Of a DNA stretch of 64,000 nucleotides, positions 1 through 7,831 are shown piece after piece. This DNA comes from CF-13 sp036782775 (GTDB lineage: Bacteria > Chloroflexota > Dormibacteria > CF-121): assembly GCA_036782775.1 (NCBI GenBank), contig DAIPYJ010000006.1:1-64000 (forward strand), read 5' to 3'. The first letter of the stretch is position 1; each line of letters opens with the position of its first letter. Under the pieces are notes generated by a model. The model searched no databases. It was not told where the DNA came from and was given only the letters and a program-made list of their open reading frames with translations. A program made the position numbers and the translations under genes.

Positions 1-17
1 CGCTCACGGGCGGGTCA

Positions 18-56
18 TTCCCTCCCCCGCTTGCGGGGGAGGGTAGGGAGGGGGGC
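18..56. repeat. G-rich palindromic repeat, copy A
   Basis: A GC-rich hairpin with 11-nt arms (20-30 and 33-43) is followed by further G-runs (45-55), ending at the stop codon of the minus-strand DUF5658 gene. The top strand from 35 to 55 has four G-runs separated by 1-2 nt, which fits a G-quadruplex. Copy B at 442-486 has the same plan. Copy A may also serve as the transcription end of the minus gene; that is inference. Confidence 0.75.
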
Positions 57-382
57 TAGATCAGCTGCAGCAGGTTTGCGACGACGGCCATGGCGGTGAG
101 GATCGCGGCGACCTGGTAGACATGCCAGATCTGCGGTACGCGCCGCGAGCCCAGCATCAGTAATGCCAGCAGCACGGCGACCGCCGTGCCCTTGACCGCA
201 TAGGCCACCAGCTCACCGTCGCCGGCGATGATCGGCGCCATGATGCGGTTCAGCTCGGCATGATCGCTGATGAGGCCGACGTGCGTCGTGACGGCGTCCA
301 TCAGCTGAAAGCCCAAAAAACCGGTCAGCGTCAGCAGCTGGCACAGCCGGGAATCCGCCAGGATCTGCGTGCGCGACGCCAT
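56..382 (-). CDS. DUF5658-like small membrane protein
   Basis: A 108-residue protein with three or four predicted membrane segments (about residues 15-35, 55-78, 85-107). The first helix carries a D-x-x-T-T-x-x-G pattern (QLMDAVTTHVG) and then E-L-N, as in DUF5658-type proteins, which have a conserved D..TT and an ELNP-like motif; the Pro is replaced here (ELNRIM). Function is unknown. The ATG at 382 is preceded on the minus strand by GAGGTG, a usable ribosome site. The gene lies alone, divergent from degV, between two copies of a G-rich palindromic repeat. The family call is from motif recognition only. Confidence 0.6.
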   Translation of the reverse strand: MASRTQILADSRLCQLLTLTGFLGFQLMDAVTTHVGLISDHAELNRIMAPIIAGDGELVAYAVKGTAVAVLLALLMLGSRRVPQIWHVYQVAAILTAMAVVANLLQLI

Positions 383-441
383 CGCACCTCACAGGTTGCC
401 GGGTCAACCCTGCGCACCACCTAACAAGCCGCGGATCCTCA

Positions 442-486
442 ATTCCCTCCCCCCACGCAGTGGGGGGAGGGGCAGGGAGGGGGGCC
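442..486. repeat. G-rich palindromic repeat, copy B
   Basis: Second copy of the repeat at 18-56: hairpin arms at 445-456 and 460-471 with a 3-nt loop, then more G-runs to 484. It sits immediately upstream of the degV -10 hexamer (491-496), so its G-runs occupy the -35 region. The arms differ from copy A by compensating changes, which points to a conserved structure rather than a simple duplication. Confidence 0.75.
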
Positions 487-490
487 TTCC

Positions 491-496
491 TATACT
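491..496 (+). promoter_or_regulatory. -10 hexamer of degV, likely leaderless
   Basis: TATACT lies 6 nt before the degV GTG. Transcription starting 6-8 nt after the hexamer would begin at the start codon. There is no Shine-Dalgarno between them. Confidence 0.6.
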
Positions 497-502
497 CCAC
501 TC

Positions 503-1333
503 GTGGTCCGCATCGTTACGGATTCCACTGCGGACCTCAGTGAGGCCCAGCAGAAGAGTGCCGGGATCACGGTCGTTCCCCTCAATGTTCGTTTTGGCGA
601 CGAGGTTTACAAGGATCACGTCGAGCTCACCGGCGACCAATTCTTTGCCAAGCTCAAAGCCTCCTCCCAGTTACCGAAGACCTCGCAACCGCCGGTCGGC
701 GCCTTCGAAGAGGTCTTCCGCAAATTCCGCGAGGCCGGCGATGAGGTGGTGGCGGTGCTCATCTCCAGCAAGGTCTCGGGCACGTATGGGGCGGCGGAGA
801 TGGCCGCCAAAGCGGTCGACAGCGAGCACATCGAGGTGATCGACTCGCTCACGACCTCGATGGCGCTTGGTTTCCTCGCGATCGCGGGCGCCAAGCTGGC
901 CAAGAATGGGGCAAACCGCCGTGAGGTTGCCGATCACATCCGGGGACTGGTGCCGAAGGCCAAGGTGCTCGCGGCGATCGATACCCTGACCTACCTCGAG
1001 CGTGGCGGCCGAATCGGCCGGGCGCGTGCCCTGCTCGGGTCGCTGCTGAATTTCAAGCCTTTGATCACGCTCCAGGATGGAGAGGTGGCGCCGCTGGGGC
1101 GAGCGCGAGGCCACCTGCAGGCGATCAACAAGCTGGTCGAGCTGCTCGGGCGAGACGGAAAACTCAGGGACCTGGCAGTGCTGCACGGGGGAGCGCGGGC
1201 GGAGGCCGAGCAGCTGCGCGATCGCGTGTCGGGCAATTATCCCGGGCTCGAGATTCCGCTCGCCGAAACCGGTGCCGTAATCGGGACTTATACCGGTCCG
1301 GGCGTTATCGGCTTCGTGTATCTGACGGCCTGA
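503..1333 (+). CDS. DegV family fatty-acid-binding protein
   Basis: A 276-residue cytosolic DegV-family protein, normal length for the family. These proteins bind a fatty acid between two lobes; related FakB proteins present it to the FakA kinase. The start MVRIVTDSTADL holds the family D-S-T/S signature, followed by a T-S motif (PKTSQP, about residue 60) and S-x-x-S-G-T-Y near residue 93. A conserved LERGGRIGRA segment is near residue 165. No fakA is visible here. The GTG start follows a -10 hexamer by 6 nt, and recG starts 1 nt after the stop, so the two are probably co-transcribed. The physiological ligand cannot be read from sequence. Confidence 0.9.
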   Translation: MVRIVTDSTADLSEAQQKSAGITVVPLNVRFGDEVYKDHVELTGDQFFAKLKASSQLPKTSQPPVGAFEEVFRKFREAGDEVVAVLISSKVSGTYGAAEMAAKAVDSEHIEVIDSLTTSMALGFLAIAGAKLAKNGANRREVADHIRGLVPKAKVLAAIDTLTYLERGGRIGRARALLGSLLNFKPLITLQDGEVAPLGRARGHLQAINKLVELLGRDGKLRDLAVLHGGARAEAEQLRDRVSGNYPGLEIPLAETGAVIGTYTGPGVIGFVYLTA

Positions 1334-1334
1334 C

Positions 1335-3380
1335 GTGGCCGGGCTTACGCTCGACGACCCGGTAACCGCGCTAACCGGGGTTGACAAGGTTTATAGTGAC
1401 CGACTCGATCACGTCGGCGTTCGAACCGTCCGCGATCTGCTGCTTTATTTTCCGAGGCGGCATGAGGATTTTGCCTCGGTCACGCCGATCGCCTGGACCC
1501 GTCCGGGAATGCGCACGACGGTGCGGGGCGAGGTGTACCGCATCGAGCAGCTCAGGACGTCGCGCAAGCGTATGCCGATGGCTCGTGCGACCATCTCCGA
1601 TGACTCGGGACGGCTCACGGTCGTTTGGTTCAACCAGCCATACATCGCCAAGCAGCTGCATGCAGGCGACCAAATCCTCCTGGCGGGTACGGTCGAAATG
1701 AACGGCGGCCTCACGATGAAAAACCCGGAGTACGAGCGGGTGTCGAGAGACCGAATGCACGCGGGCCGGATCATTCCGATCTATCCCGAGACCAGAGGCT
1801 TGACCTCCCGCTGGTTACGGCCAAAGGTCCTGCCGCTGCTGCACCTGGCGGAGCAGTTCGAGGAAATCCTTCCAGGCGAGCTCGTCTCGCGGCGCCGCTT
1901 GATGGGGCGCGCGGCGGCGATTCGACAGCTCCATTTCCCGGACTCGATGGAGTTGCTGGAGCAGGCCCGCGACCGCTTCGCCTTCGAAGAAATCTTCGTC
2001 AACCAGGTTGCCGTTCAGCTCGCCAAGCGAGCCCGCAAGGCGCATCCCGCGCGTCCGATCCCCTTCGACGAAGCGGGCGCACGCGCCTTTGTCGCGGCGC
2101 TGCCATTCAAGCTGACCAACGCCCAGCGCAAGGCAGCCTGGCAGATCTTGAAAGACATGACCAGGCCGGAGCCGATGAACCGCCTTCTCGAAGGCGACGT
2201 CGGAAGCGGTAAGACCGTCGTGGCCGCGATGGCCATGCACCACGTAGCCAAGGCCGGCTATCAATCGATGCTGCTTGCTCCAACCGAACTCCTGGCACGA
2301 CAGCACGCGGACGTCATCCAATCCCTGATGTCGATCTTCAAGGTCGAGGTGGGTCTCTTACTGGGAAGCACACGACTCGCCGCCCGTCGCTCCCTGCTCG
2401 AACGGGTCGCGGACGGCAGCGTGACGGTGCTGGTGGGAACACACGCGCTGCTCCAAGAGGATGTGCGCTTCAAGGCGTTGGCGCTTGCGGTGATCGATGA
2501 GCAGCACCGGTTCGGCGTCGAACAGCGCCTCTCGGTCCGCCAGGGGGAGTGGTGGCCGCATTTCCTCTCGATGACGGCGACGCCGATCCCGCGGACCCTG
2601 AGCTTGACACTTTTCGGCGACCTCGATATCTCGGTGCTCGACGAGATGCCACCCGGCCGGCCGCCGACGGCCACACAGCTGGTCCCGCCCGACGAACGGC
2701 AGGCTGCCTACGCGTTTATCCGCGAGCAGATTGGCGCCGGCCGGCAGGCTTTCGTCATCTGTCCGCTCATCCAGGAGTCGGACAAGTTAGGCGTCCGGTC
2801 GGCGACTGAAGAAGTGGAGAAGCTTCGCACGGCGGTGTTTCCTGAGCTGGCCGACCGGATTGCCCTGCTGCACGGCCGCATGAAGGCGGGGGAGAAGGAG
2901 GCGATCATGTCGGACTTCCAGCAGGGAAAGATCGCCATCCTGGTTTCCACCTCGGTCGTCGAGGTTGGCATCGACATACCGAATGCGACGGTGATGATGA
3001 TCGAAGGGGCCGATCGCTTTGGGCTGGCTCAACTGCACCAGTTCCGCGGCCGGGTCGGACGCGGCAGCCACGAATCGATTTGCATGCTCTTCACCGACGT
3101 CGACGATCCGGAAACGACCCGACGGCTAAGCGCGGTCGTCAGCCATGCCAATGGATTCGACCTTGCGGAGATCGACCTCAAGCTGCGGGGCATGGGTGAC
3201 CTGCACGGACTTCGTCAGCACGGCCATGAGTTCAAGATGGCAAGTTTGCTCGACGCTGGCTTGATCAGCGACGTCCAGGGCGAGGCCGCCCGCCTCTTGG
3301 AGCGCGACCCGACGCTGGCCGGCGAGCCGGCGCTCCGCCGCCAGCTCGCGGCGTATCGTCGGGTGTACGCCCTGGACTAG
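1335..3380 (+). CDS. recG: ATP-dependent DNA helicase RecG
   Basis: A 681-residue RecG, the branch-migration helicase that remodels stalled forks and Holliday junctions. The N-terminal wedge/OB domain covers about residues 55-150. The helicase core has Walker A (EGDVGSGKTVVA, near 287), the DEQH box (VIDEQHRFG, near 387), motif III (SMTATPIPRTL, near 411) and the C-terminal lobe with LLHGRMK (near 512) and QFRGRVGRG. The C-terminal signature GMGDLHGLRQHGHEF, close to the TRG region of RecG, is intact. GTG start one base after degV. Length and motifs are standard. Confidence 0.97.
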   Translation: MAGLTLDDPVTALTGVDKVYSDRLDHVGVRTVRDLLLYFPRRHEDFASVTPIAWTRPGMRTTVRGEVYRIEQLRTSRKRMPMARATISDDSGRLTVVWFNQPYIAKQLHAGDQILLAGTVEMNGGLTMKNPEYERVSRDRMHAGRIIPIYPETRGLTSRWLRPKVLPLLHLAEQFEEILPGELVSRRRLMGRAAAIRQLHFPDSMELLEQARDRFAFEEIFVNQVAVQLAKRARKAHPARPIPFDEAGARAFVAALPFKLTNAQRKAAWQILKDMTRPEPMNRLLEGDVGSGKTVVAAMAMHHVAKAGYQSMLLAPTELLARQHADVIQSLMSIFKVEVGLLLGSTRLAARRSLLERVADGSVTVLVGTHALLQEDVRFKALALAVIDEQHRFGVEQRLSVRQGEWWPHFLSMTATPIPRTLSLTLFGDLDISVLDEMPPGRPPTATQLVPPDERQAAYAFIREQIGAGRQAFVICPLIQESDKLGVRSATEEVEKLRTAVFPELADRIALLHGRMKAGEKEAIMSDFQQGKIAILVSTSVVEVGIDIPNATVMMIEGADRFGLAQLHQFRGRVGRGSHESICMLFTDVDDPETTRRLSAVVSHANGFDLAEIDLKLRGMGDLHGLRQHGHEFKMASLLDAGLISDVQGEAARLLERDPTLAGEPALRRQLAAYRRVYALD

Positions 3381-3498
3381 CGGGCGGGGGAGAGGCCGGT
3401 GGCGCCGACGGACGCCGCAGCCGAATCATGCTCAACAGCCGGCCCATCAAAAGCCCGGCGACGATCGGAAGGCCAAGGACCAGGAGCACGCCGACCAC
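3265..3498 (-). CDS. possible small membrane protein antisense to the recG 3' end
   Basis: A 77-codon minus-strand frame starts at GTG 3498, with one strong hydrophobic helix (GVLLVLGLPIVAGLLMG) followed by a Pro/Arg-rich tail. The open frame extends upstream with more hydrophobic residues to a stop at 3559-3561. It fills the 189-nt gap between recG and rsmD but its last 116 nt are antisense to recG, where high-GC shadow frames are expected. I do not recognise it. The hydrophobic start supports a real gene, and the low-complexity tail argues against it. Confidence 0.25.
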   Translation of the reverse strand: MVGVLLVLGLPIVAGLLMGRLLSMIRLRRPSAPPASPPPASPGRTPDDTPRAGGGAPARRPASGRAPRGGRPRPGRR

Positions 3499-3569
3499 CG
3501 CGTCGACGACGACTATGCCGGTCTCCGATGCAATCGCACCGGCCGGCGGCCGGCTGCTTTACTCATCGC

Positions 3570-4133
3570 GTGAGCGGACCGGCGACGCGGATCACGGCGG
3601 GAGCGAGTCGGGGACGACTGCTGAAGACTCCACCGGGGCGCTCGACTCGACCGACGACATCGATGGTGCGCGAGGCGCTCTTCAACATCATCGGCGACAG
3701 CATACGCGGTGCGCGGGTTCTCGATCTCTTCGCCGGCGCCGGAACGCTGGGCATCGAAGCCCTGTCGCGCGGCGCTGCGTGGGCGACCTTCGTGGAACGT
3801 GATCGAGCCTGTGCTACTATCGTCGCCGAGAATTTGGCCGCAACCGGCTTCGCCCAGCAGGGCGACGTTGCAGGCGCCGAGGTTACCGATTGGCTGAGGG
3901 CGCACGCTGACGACCTCGCCACCTACAACCTCCTCCTTCTCGATCCGCCGTACCGAGACAGCAGCGGCTTGCAGGCCGCCCTCGAGCACCTCGATCGGGC
4001 GAGCCTGCGAGAGCAGGCGCTCGTTGTCGTCGAGCATCATCGCAGTCAGCCACTGCCGCCATTACAGCGCCTCGCCTACGTTCGCGATCGCGACTATGGA
4101 ACCACCCGCTTGACATTCCTCCGATCACTATGA
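3570..4133 (+). CDS. rsmD: 16S rRNA (guanine966-N2)-methyltransferase RsmD
   Basis: A 187-residue RsmD that methylates G966 of 16S rRNA. It begins with RITAGASRGRLL, the family N-terminus (R-I-x-x-G-x-x-x-G-x-x-L). SAM motif I is DLFAGAGTLGIEALSRGA (near 55) and the catalytic motif is LLLDPPYRD (near 122). The open frame extends to 3399, but upstream residues are low-complexity, so GTG 3570 is chosen. A TTTACT hexamer ends 6 nt before this GTG. The stop overlaps coaD by ATGA, the common rsmD-coaD pair. Confidence 0.93.
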   Translation: MSGPATRITAGASRGRLLKTPPGRSTRPTTSMVREALFNIIGDSIRGARVLDLFAGAGTLGIEALSRGAAWATFVERDRACATIVAENLAATGFAQQGDVAGAEVTDWLRAHADDLATYNLLLLDPPYRDSSGLQAALEHLDRASLREQALVVVEHHRSQPLPPLQRLAYVRDRDYGTTRLTFLRSL

Positions 4134-4633
4134 CGACCGCGCTCTATCCCGGAAGCTTCGACCCGCTCACGCATGGGCATCTCGATGTCGTCGATCGCGC
4201 GGCCCGGCTCTTCGAGCGGGTGATCATCGCGGTGCTCGAAAATCCGAGCAAACGTCCGCTGTTCAGCACCGATGAGCGCGTCCGAATGATCCGTGAGAGC
4301 CTGGGCGAACGCCCGGGTATTGAGGTGAGTACGTTCGACGGGCTCACCATCGACTACGCCCGGCGCGTGGGCGCCAACGCGATCGTTCGCGGACTGCGTG
4401 CCGTCTCGGACTTCGAGAGCGAGTTTCAGATGGCGCTGATGAACCGCCGTCTCGAACCCGAGGTCACGACTGTCTTCATTCCCACCAGCCTGCGACATCT
4501 TTTTCTCAGCTCGAGCCTGATCAAGGAGCTTGCCGAATTTGGAGGAGACATCGCAGAATTCGTTCCAGCCAACGTCGTCGCACCACTCAAACAACGTCTT
4601 GCCACAAGGGAGCAGCAGCATGAACATCCATGA
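4130..4633 (+). CDS. coaD: phosphopantetheine adenylyltransferase
   Basis: A 167-residue CoaD that transfers AMP from ATP to 4'-phosphopantetheine, the fourth step of CoA synthesis. The nucleotidylyltransferase motif GSFDPLTHGHLDV starts at residue 8 and contains the T/H-x-G-H signature. NAIVRGLRAVSDFESEFQMA is the conserved central block and LSSSLIKELA the C-terminal ISSS-type motif. ATG overlaps the rsmD stop, and the C-terminus overlaps the next gene by 14 nt, so all three are translationally coupled. Confidence 0.96.
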   Translation: MTTALYPGSFDPLTHGHLDVVDRAARLFERVIIAVLENPSKRPLFSTDERVRMIRESLGERPGIEVSTFDGLTIDYARRVGANAIVRGLRAVSDFESEFQMALMNRRLEPEVTTVFIPTSLRHLFLSSSLIKELAEFGGDIAEFVPANVVAPLKQRLATREQQHEHP

Positions 4634-5108
4634 AGCGATCGACCGCCTCGAATACCTGATCGCCCACAGCCGTCAGATTCCTCTCACCCGCACCGCCGTC
4701 ATTGACCAGGAAGAGGCGTTGGCCTGCATTGACGATCTTCGCCTCAGCCTGCCCGACGAGGTCAAGCAGGCGCGCTGGACCCTGCAGGAGCAGCAACGTC
4801 TTCTTTCCGAGGCGCAGGCCGAGGCGGCGCGGATCGTCAACAAGGCCAGCGAGCGAGCGCAGACGATGATGGGCCAGCAAGAGCTGCTTCGACGAGCCGA
4901 GAAGCAGGCCGAGACCATGCTCAAAGAGGCGGCGGCCAAAGCCGATGAGACGAAGCGCGCCGCCGATAAATACGCCTGGGACGTGATGCAAAACCTCGAG
5001 GGCCAGCTGCTGCGCACCATCAGCACCGTCAAGAAAGGCGCCGAGGCGCTTCGCGTTCCGGCGGCCCGCGCCGCACGCGAAGTCGAGGTTGTTAGCGGCC
5101 GGTCGTAA
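4620..5108 (+). CDS. coiled-coil protein downstream of coaD (DivIVA/SepIVA-like)
   Basis: A 162-residue soluble protein that is mostly helical and Ala/Glu/Gln/Lys-rich, with a long coiled coil from about residue 45 to 145. No signal peptide or membrane helix. The open frame extends to 4530, but ATG 4620 has GGGAG 7 nt upstream and starts MNIHEAIDRLEYLIAHSRQ, so it is chosen. Similar coiled-coil proteins sit near coaD in other Terrabacteria, and a DivIVA-like septation role has been found for such a protein in mycobacteria; that link is from memory and is only suggestive. Confidence 0.7.
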   Translation: MNIHEAIDRLEYLIAHSRQIPLTRTAVIDQEEALACIDDLRLSLPDEVKQARWTLQEQQRLLSEAQAEAARIVNKASERAQTMMGQQELLRRAEKQAETMLKEAAAKADETKRAADKYAWDVMQNLEGQLLRTISTVKKGAEALRVPAARAAREVEVVSGRS

Positions 5109-5131
5109 AACGGGCCATGGGGACCTGGGAA

Positions 5132-5365
5132 TCAGCTGGACAACTTCCGGCGAAACTTGACCCAGCCTGCGATGAACGCAATGCCTGCCAGCGAGAAAAT
5201 CGCGGCAGTCACCAGCCCGAACACATAGTGCCGTACCACGGCGTTGATCAGCCACAAGCCTCCGGTAAGCAACATGAGGAGGCCCGCTACCAACCGCAGC
5301 CGTAGCTCGAGCTTTCGGGTTCCAGGTCTCAACGTTCGACCGACCCCCGACCTCTTCGAACTCAT
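5132..5365 (-). CDS. small two-helix membrane protein
   Basis: A 77-residue protein with a basic N-terminus (MSSKRSGVGRTLR) and two membrane helices (about residues 24-42 and 48-68) ending in FRRKLSS, so both ends probably face the cytoplasm. The frame can start at GTG 5413; ATG 5365 gives the more usual short basic leader and is preferred. I do not recognise the family. It is convergent with the coaD chain and divergent from the hydrolase gene. Confidence 0.6.
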   Translation of the reverse strand: MSSKRSGVGRTLRPGTRKLELRLRLVAGLLMLLTGGLWLINAVVRHYVFGLVTAAIFSLAGIAFIAGWVKFRRKLSS

Positions 5366-5417
5366 AGGCGCAGGTGATGACGCCTGGATACCGAAATACT
5401 TGCGGCGGGCCACCCAT

Positions 5418-5423
5418 TAGACT
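5418..5423 (+). promoter_or_regulatory. -10 hexamer of the hydrolase gene, likely leaderless
   Basis: TAGACT sits exactly 6 nt before GTG 5430, the same arrangement as at degV and comM. No Shine-Dalgarno is present. Confidence 0.5.
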
Positions 5424-5429
5424 GCTCGT

Positions 5430-6037
5430 GTGGCCGAGATCGTGCTCTTTCATCCTGCGCTCGGCCTGACGCAGGGCACGCTGGCGTTCGCCGACGGTTT
5501 GCGCGCCGCCGGCCATACGGTGCATACCCCCGACCTCTACGAGGGGGTCACCTTCTCCGACGTCAACGAAGGCGTTCGACACGTGCAGGAGCAAGTGGGC
5601 TTCGGCACCATCATCAAGCGAGGCGAGCAAGCCGCGGCGGGATTGCCGAACGAGGTCGTCTACGCCGGCTTTTCCTTGGGCGGCCTGCCTGCGCAAAAGC
5701 TGGCTCAGAGCCGGCCTGGGGCTCGCGGCGCGCTCTTGTTTCACGCCTTCGTCTCGCCCGACCAGCTCGGCAGTCCCTGGCCGTCAGGATTGCAGGGCAG
5801 ATCCACATGATGGAGCAGGACCCGTGGATTGCCGAAGACCTTCCGGCGGCGCGGGAGTTCGCCAGTCAAACGGCTGATGTGGAGCTGTTTCTCTATCCTG
5901 GGAAAGGCCACCTGTTCACCGACAAGAGCCTGCCTGAGTACGATGCCGCCGCCTCGCGGCAGCTCTGGGATCGGGTGGTCGCCTTCCTCGACCGAGTCAC
6001 GGTCCCGGCAGGTTCAGGAACGCGCAGTTCGGGCTAG
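5430..6037 (+). pseudogene. dienelactone hydrolase family protein, interrupted by a frameshift
   Basis: Two frames together make one dienelactone hydrolase-like alpha/beta hydrolase of about 200 residues. Frame 1 (5430-5810) carries VLFHPALGLTQG, the nucleophile elbow AGFSLGG (Ser rather than the Cys of classic dienelactone hydrolases) and LLFHAFVSP. Frame 2, which resumes at about 5783-5807, carries HMMEQDPWIAEDLP (acid region) and the catalytic His in YPGKGHLF. A 1-nt indel between about 5780 and 5797 would join them. It could be a true inactivating mutation or a sequence error; the conserved residues on both sides suggest it is recent or artefactual. Confidence 0.75.
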
Positions 6038-6307
6038 CGGACGAACTCCCGGGCTGTCGCGACTCGCCTAGGACGCGGCGTGGTAACGATGGTTCCGATC
6101 ACTTCTAACGGGATCCTGGTCAAAGTCGACGAAGCCCTGCGCCTGCACCTCGCTCTATAGCGGTTTGACTCCGGGCGCGAGAGCGATTCAGCTCAACCGA
6201 GCCTCCGCAACCTTGCGGTCGCGTGAGCGCCGCCGTCGCCCGTAAATCTCCTCGACACGTCTCGCGGCGGCGATGACGGTCGGCCAGTCAGGCCTCGTTG
6301 ATGAGCA
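6038..6307. other. intergenic region with no convincing gene
   Basis: 270 nt between the frameshifted hydrolase and the convergent helical-repeat gene. The only frame of note is GTG 6080 to TAG 6160 (26 codons), without ribosome site or recognisable homology. No tRNA, terminator or repeat is apparent. It may be degraded sequence. Confidence 0.5.
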
Positions 6308-7534
6308 TCAGCGCGACAGTTGCTCACGCAAGGACGCCACGATGCGCAACTCACGTTCCAGATGTTGTCGGGCAAGGGCGTTGCCATCAGGCCCAAGGTC
6401 AGACAGCTTGTCTTCGAGAGCCGTCGTGGCTTCGTCCAGGAGCCGCCTCGCCTCTTCGGCCCTTCCCTGTTGACGACGAAGAACGGCGAGGTGATATCTG
6501 GTTTTCGCTCGCTCGACGATCAAAGCAGGAGTCTCGGGCCACGAAAGCGCTTCTGCCAACATTTCGTCGGCACGAACCAAATCGCCGGCCTGGCGCAATT
6601 CGTTGGCCGCGTTCCTGAGCGCAATGATTAGTGACGAGGTGTCGGCCATCCGCCGCGCGGCACTCGCCGCCTTCTCAAAGTGCGTGGCTGCCTGTCGGTG
6701 CTCCTTGTTCGGCGTATGCAGACCGAGGTGAAGGTGCGCGCTGATTTCGACCTTGTCGCACCCTGATACCTCGGCTGCATCGGCCACCCGCTGGAGCAAG
6801 GAGCGACCAGCACTGAGGTCGCCACTCTGCACGACCCAGACCGCGCGCTCGAAGTCCGCCGCGAGCTCCCCACAAGGTTGGCCCCCATCCCGGAACGACT
6901 CTGCCGACCTCTCTAACATCTGGTCCGCCTCGCCCGACCGACCACTGGCGCGGAAAGCCGCGGATTGAAGGGCTTGGGCAGCAGCCCGCTGAGCATGGTT
7001 GAGCGAGGGAAGATTGAGCACTCGCTCGAGGATCGCCCTTGCCTCGTCGGCGCGCCGCACTCGGAGGGCGCGTTCAGCAGCGATGGCACCAATGCTGAAA
7101 CGGGCCCCTGTTGAGCTGGCCGTCATTCGCCGAAGCGTGGTTTCCGACTCCTGGTTCAGGTTGGCAGCCGCATCCTCATCACCGCGGTCAGCCGCAATCA
7201 AGGCGAGTACACCGAGAGCTCGCCCCCGGACGTCCAGGCTGCTTTCCCGAATGGCGATGCGCCGCGGCCAGAGGCGGGCCGGACGGTCGCTCCACGCCTT
7301 CGCCACGGCAGCCGCGATGACGGCCGCGGCCCATGCTCGCTGTGTCTTGCCGTCGTCATAGGCGCCGATTGCTTCGCTTACCAGCGCTCCGAGCTCCCTC
7401 CTGGTGGACTCCTCCGGTTCGAGCCTCGAAGCGATTTCCTGAGCTCTACCGAGATCGATGCGACCTTCCTCGAGATCAGTCACCAGGTCATGAATGCTCG
7501 CCATAGGTAGGGCAACGGAGCGTCTGGCAGTCAC
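6308..7534 (-). CDS. TPR-like helical-repeat protein of unknown function
   Basis: About 408 residues, all helical, with repeating Ala/Leu/Arg-rich helix pairs typical of tetratricopeptide repeats from about residue 120 to the C-terminus (for example RADEARAILERVLNLPSLN, RAEEARRLLDEATTALE). There is no signal peptide, membrane helix or recognised N-terminal catalytic domain. The frame opens at GTG 7558; GTG 7534 follows AGGAGG by 3 nt and is preferred, and ATG 7504 is also possible. It is an isolated minus-strand gene between a broken gene and a tRNA 3'-end fragment, so it may belong to acquired DNA. A role in protein-protein contacts is all that can be inferred. Confidence 0.7.
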   Translation of the reverse strand: MTARRSVALPMASIHDLVTDLEEGRIDLGRAQEIASRLEPEESTRRELGALVSEAIGAYDDGKTQRAWAAAVIAAAVAKAWSDRPARLWPRRIAIRESSLDVRGRALGVLALIAADRGDEDAAANLNQESETTLRRMTASSTGARFSIGAIAAERALRVRRADEARAILERVLNLPSLNHAQRAAAQALQSAAFRASGRSGEADQMLERSAESFRDGGQPCGELAADFERAVWVVQSGDLSAGRSLLQRVADAAEVSGCDKVEISAHLHLGLHTPNKEHRQAATHFEKAASAARRMADTSSLIIALRNAANELRQAGDLVRADEMLAEALSWPETPALIVERAKTRYHLAVLRRQQGRAEEARRLLDEATTALEDKLSDLGPDGNALARQHLERELRIVASLREQLSR

Positions 7535-7596
7535 TTGCCTCCTGGCTGCGCGTGGCACACTCTCCCGGTCCGGCCCGAGGGGGCGCTTGAAGGCGA

Positions 7597-7622
7597 TGGC
7601 TGGCCCGACTGGATTCGAACCA
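7597..7622 (-). repeat. tRNA 3'-end fragment (possible attachment-site remnant)
   Basis: Read on the minus strand, this segment has a T-loop core (GGTTCGAATCC), then a 3-nt remainder of the T stem, a 7-nt acceptor half (CGGGCCA), a discriminator G and an encoded CCA, all in exact tRNA register. No anticodon, D arm or 5' acceptor half follows upstream (7623-7672), so it is not an intact tRNA gene. Such pieces are left where integrative elements recombine into tRNA 3' ends. It lies directly upstream of the rpmF promoter. Confidence 0.55.
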
Positions 7623-7630
7623 AATCACCG

Positions 7631-7636
7631 TATAAT
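7631..7636 (+). promoter_or_regulatory. -10 hexamer of rpmF, likely leaderless
   Basis: A perfect TATAAT lies 9 nt before the rpmF ATG. With a normal start point the mRNA would carry 0-3 nt of leader. The -35 region is not near consensus. Confidence 0.65.
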
Positions 7637-7645
7637 TGCTCGTCC

Positions 7646-7822
7646 ATGGCCCTTCCGAAGACTCGATATGCCCATGCCCGCCAGGGTGAGCGGCGCGCCC
7701 ACCTGGCGATGAAGCGTCCGGCGCTCGTCGAATGCTCGCAGTGCCACCAGCCAAAGCGGCCGCACGCGATCTGCCGCAACTGCGGCTACTACGACGGGCG
7801 CGAAGTCATCAAGACCGACTAG
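7646..7822 (+). CDS. rpmF: 50S ribosomal protein L32
   Basis: A 58-residue L32. It begins with the family start MALPKTRYAHARQG and carries a zinc ribbon with Cys30-x2-Cys33 and Cys43-x2-Cys46, so this is the zinc-binding (C+) form. In many genomes rpmF follows a DUF177 (YceD) gene; none is here, and instead an accessory region with a tRNA fragment lies upstream. Its TAG stop is in the same frame as the downstream fabD, which has no canonical start codon. Confidence 0.95.
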   Translation: MALPKTRYAHARQGERRAHLAMKRPALVECSQCHQPKRPHAICRNCGYYDGREVIKTD

Positions 7823-7831
7823 GTCACCCAC

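Noticed and set aside
4587..5744. 385-codon minus-strand frame across the coaD-downstream region
   Set aside because: No family motifs; it is opposite clear genes on both strands.
6080..6160. 26-codon frame in the 6.0-6.3 kb gap
   Set aside because: No ribosome site, promoter or homology; length within chance expectation.
7597..7672. Complete tRNA gene on the minus strand
   Set aside because: The T arm, acceptor half and CCA are present but no anticodon loop, D arm or matching 5' acceptor half follows; only a fragment is reported.
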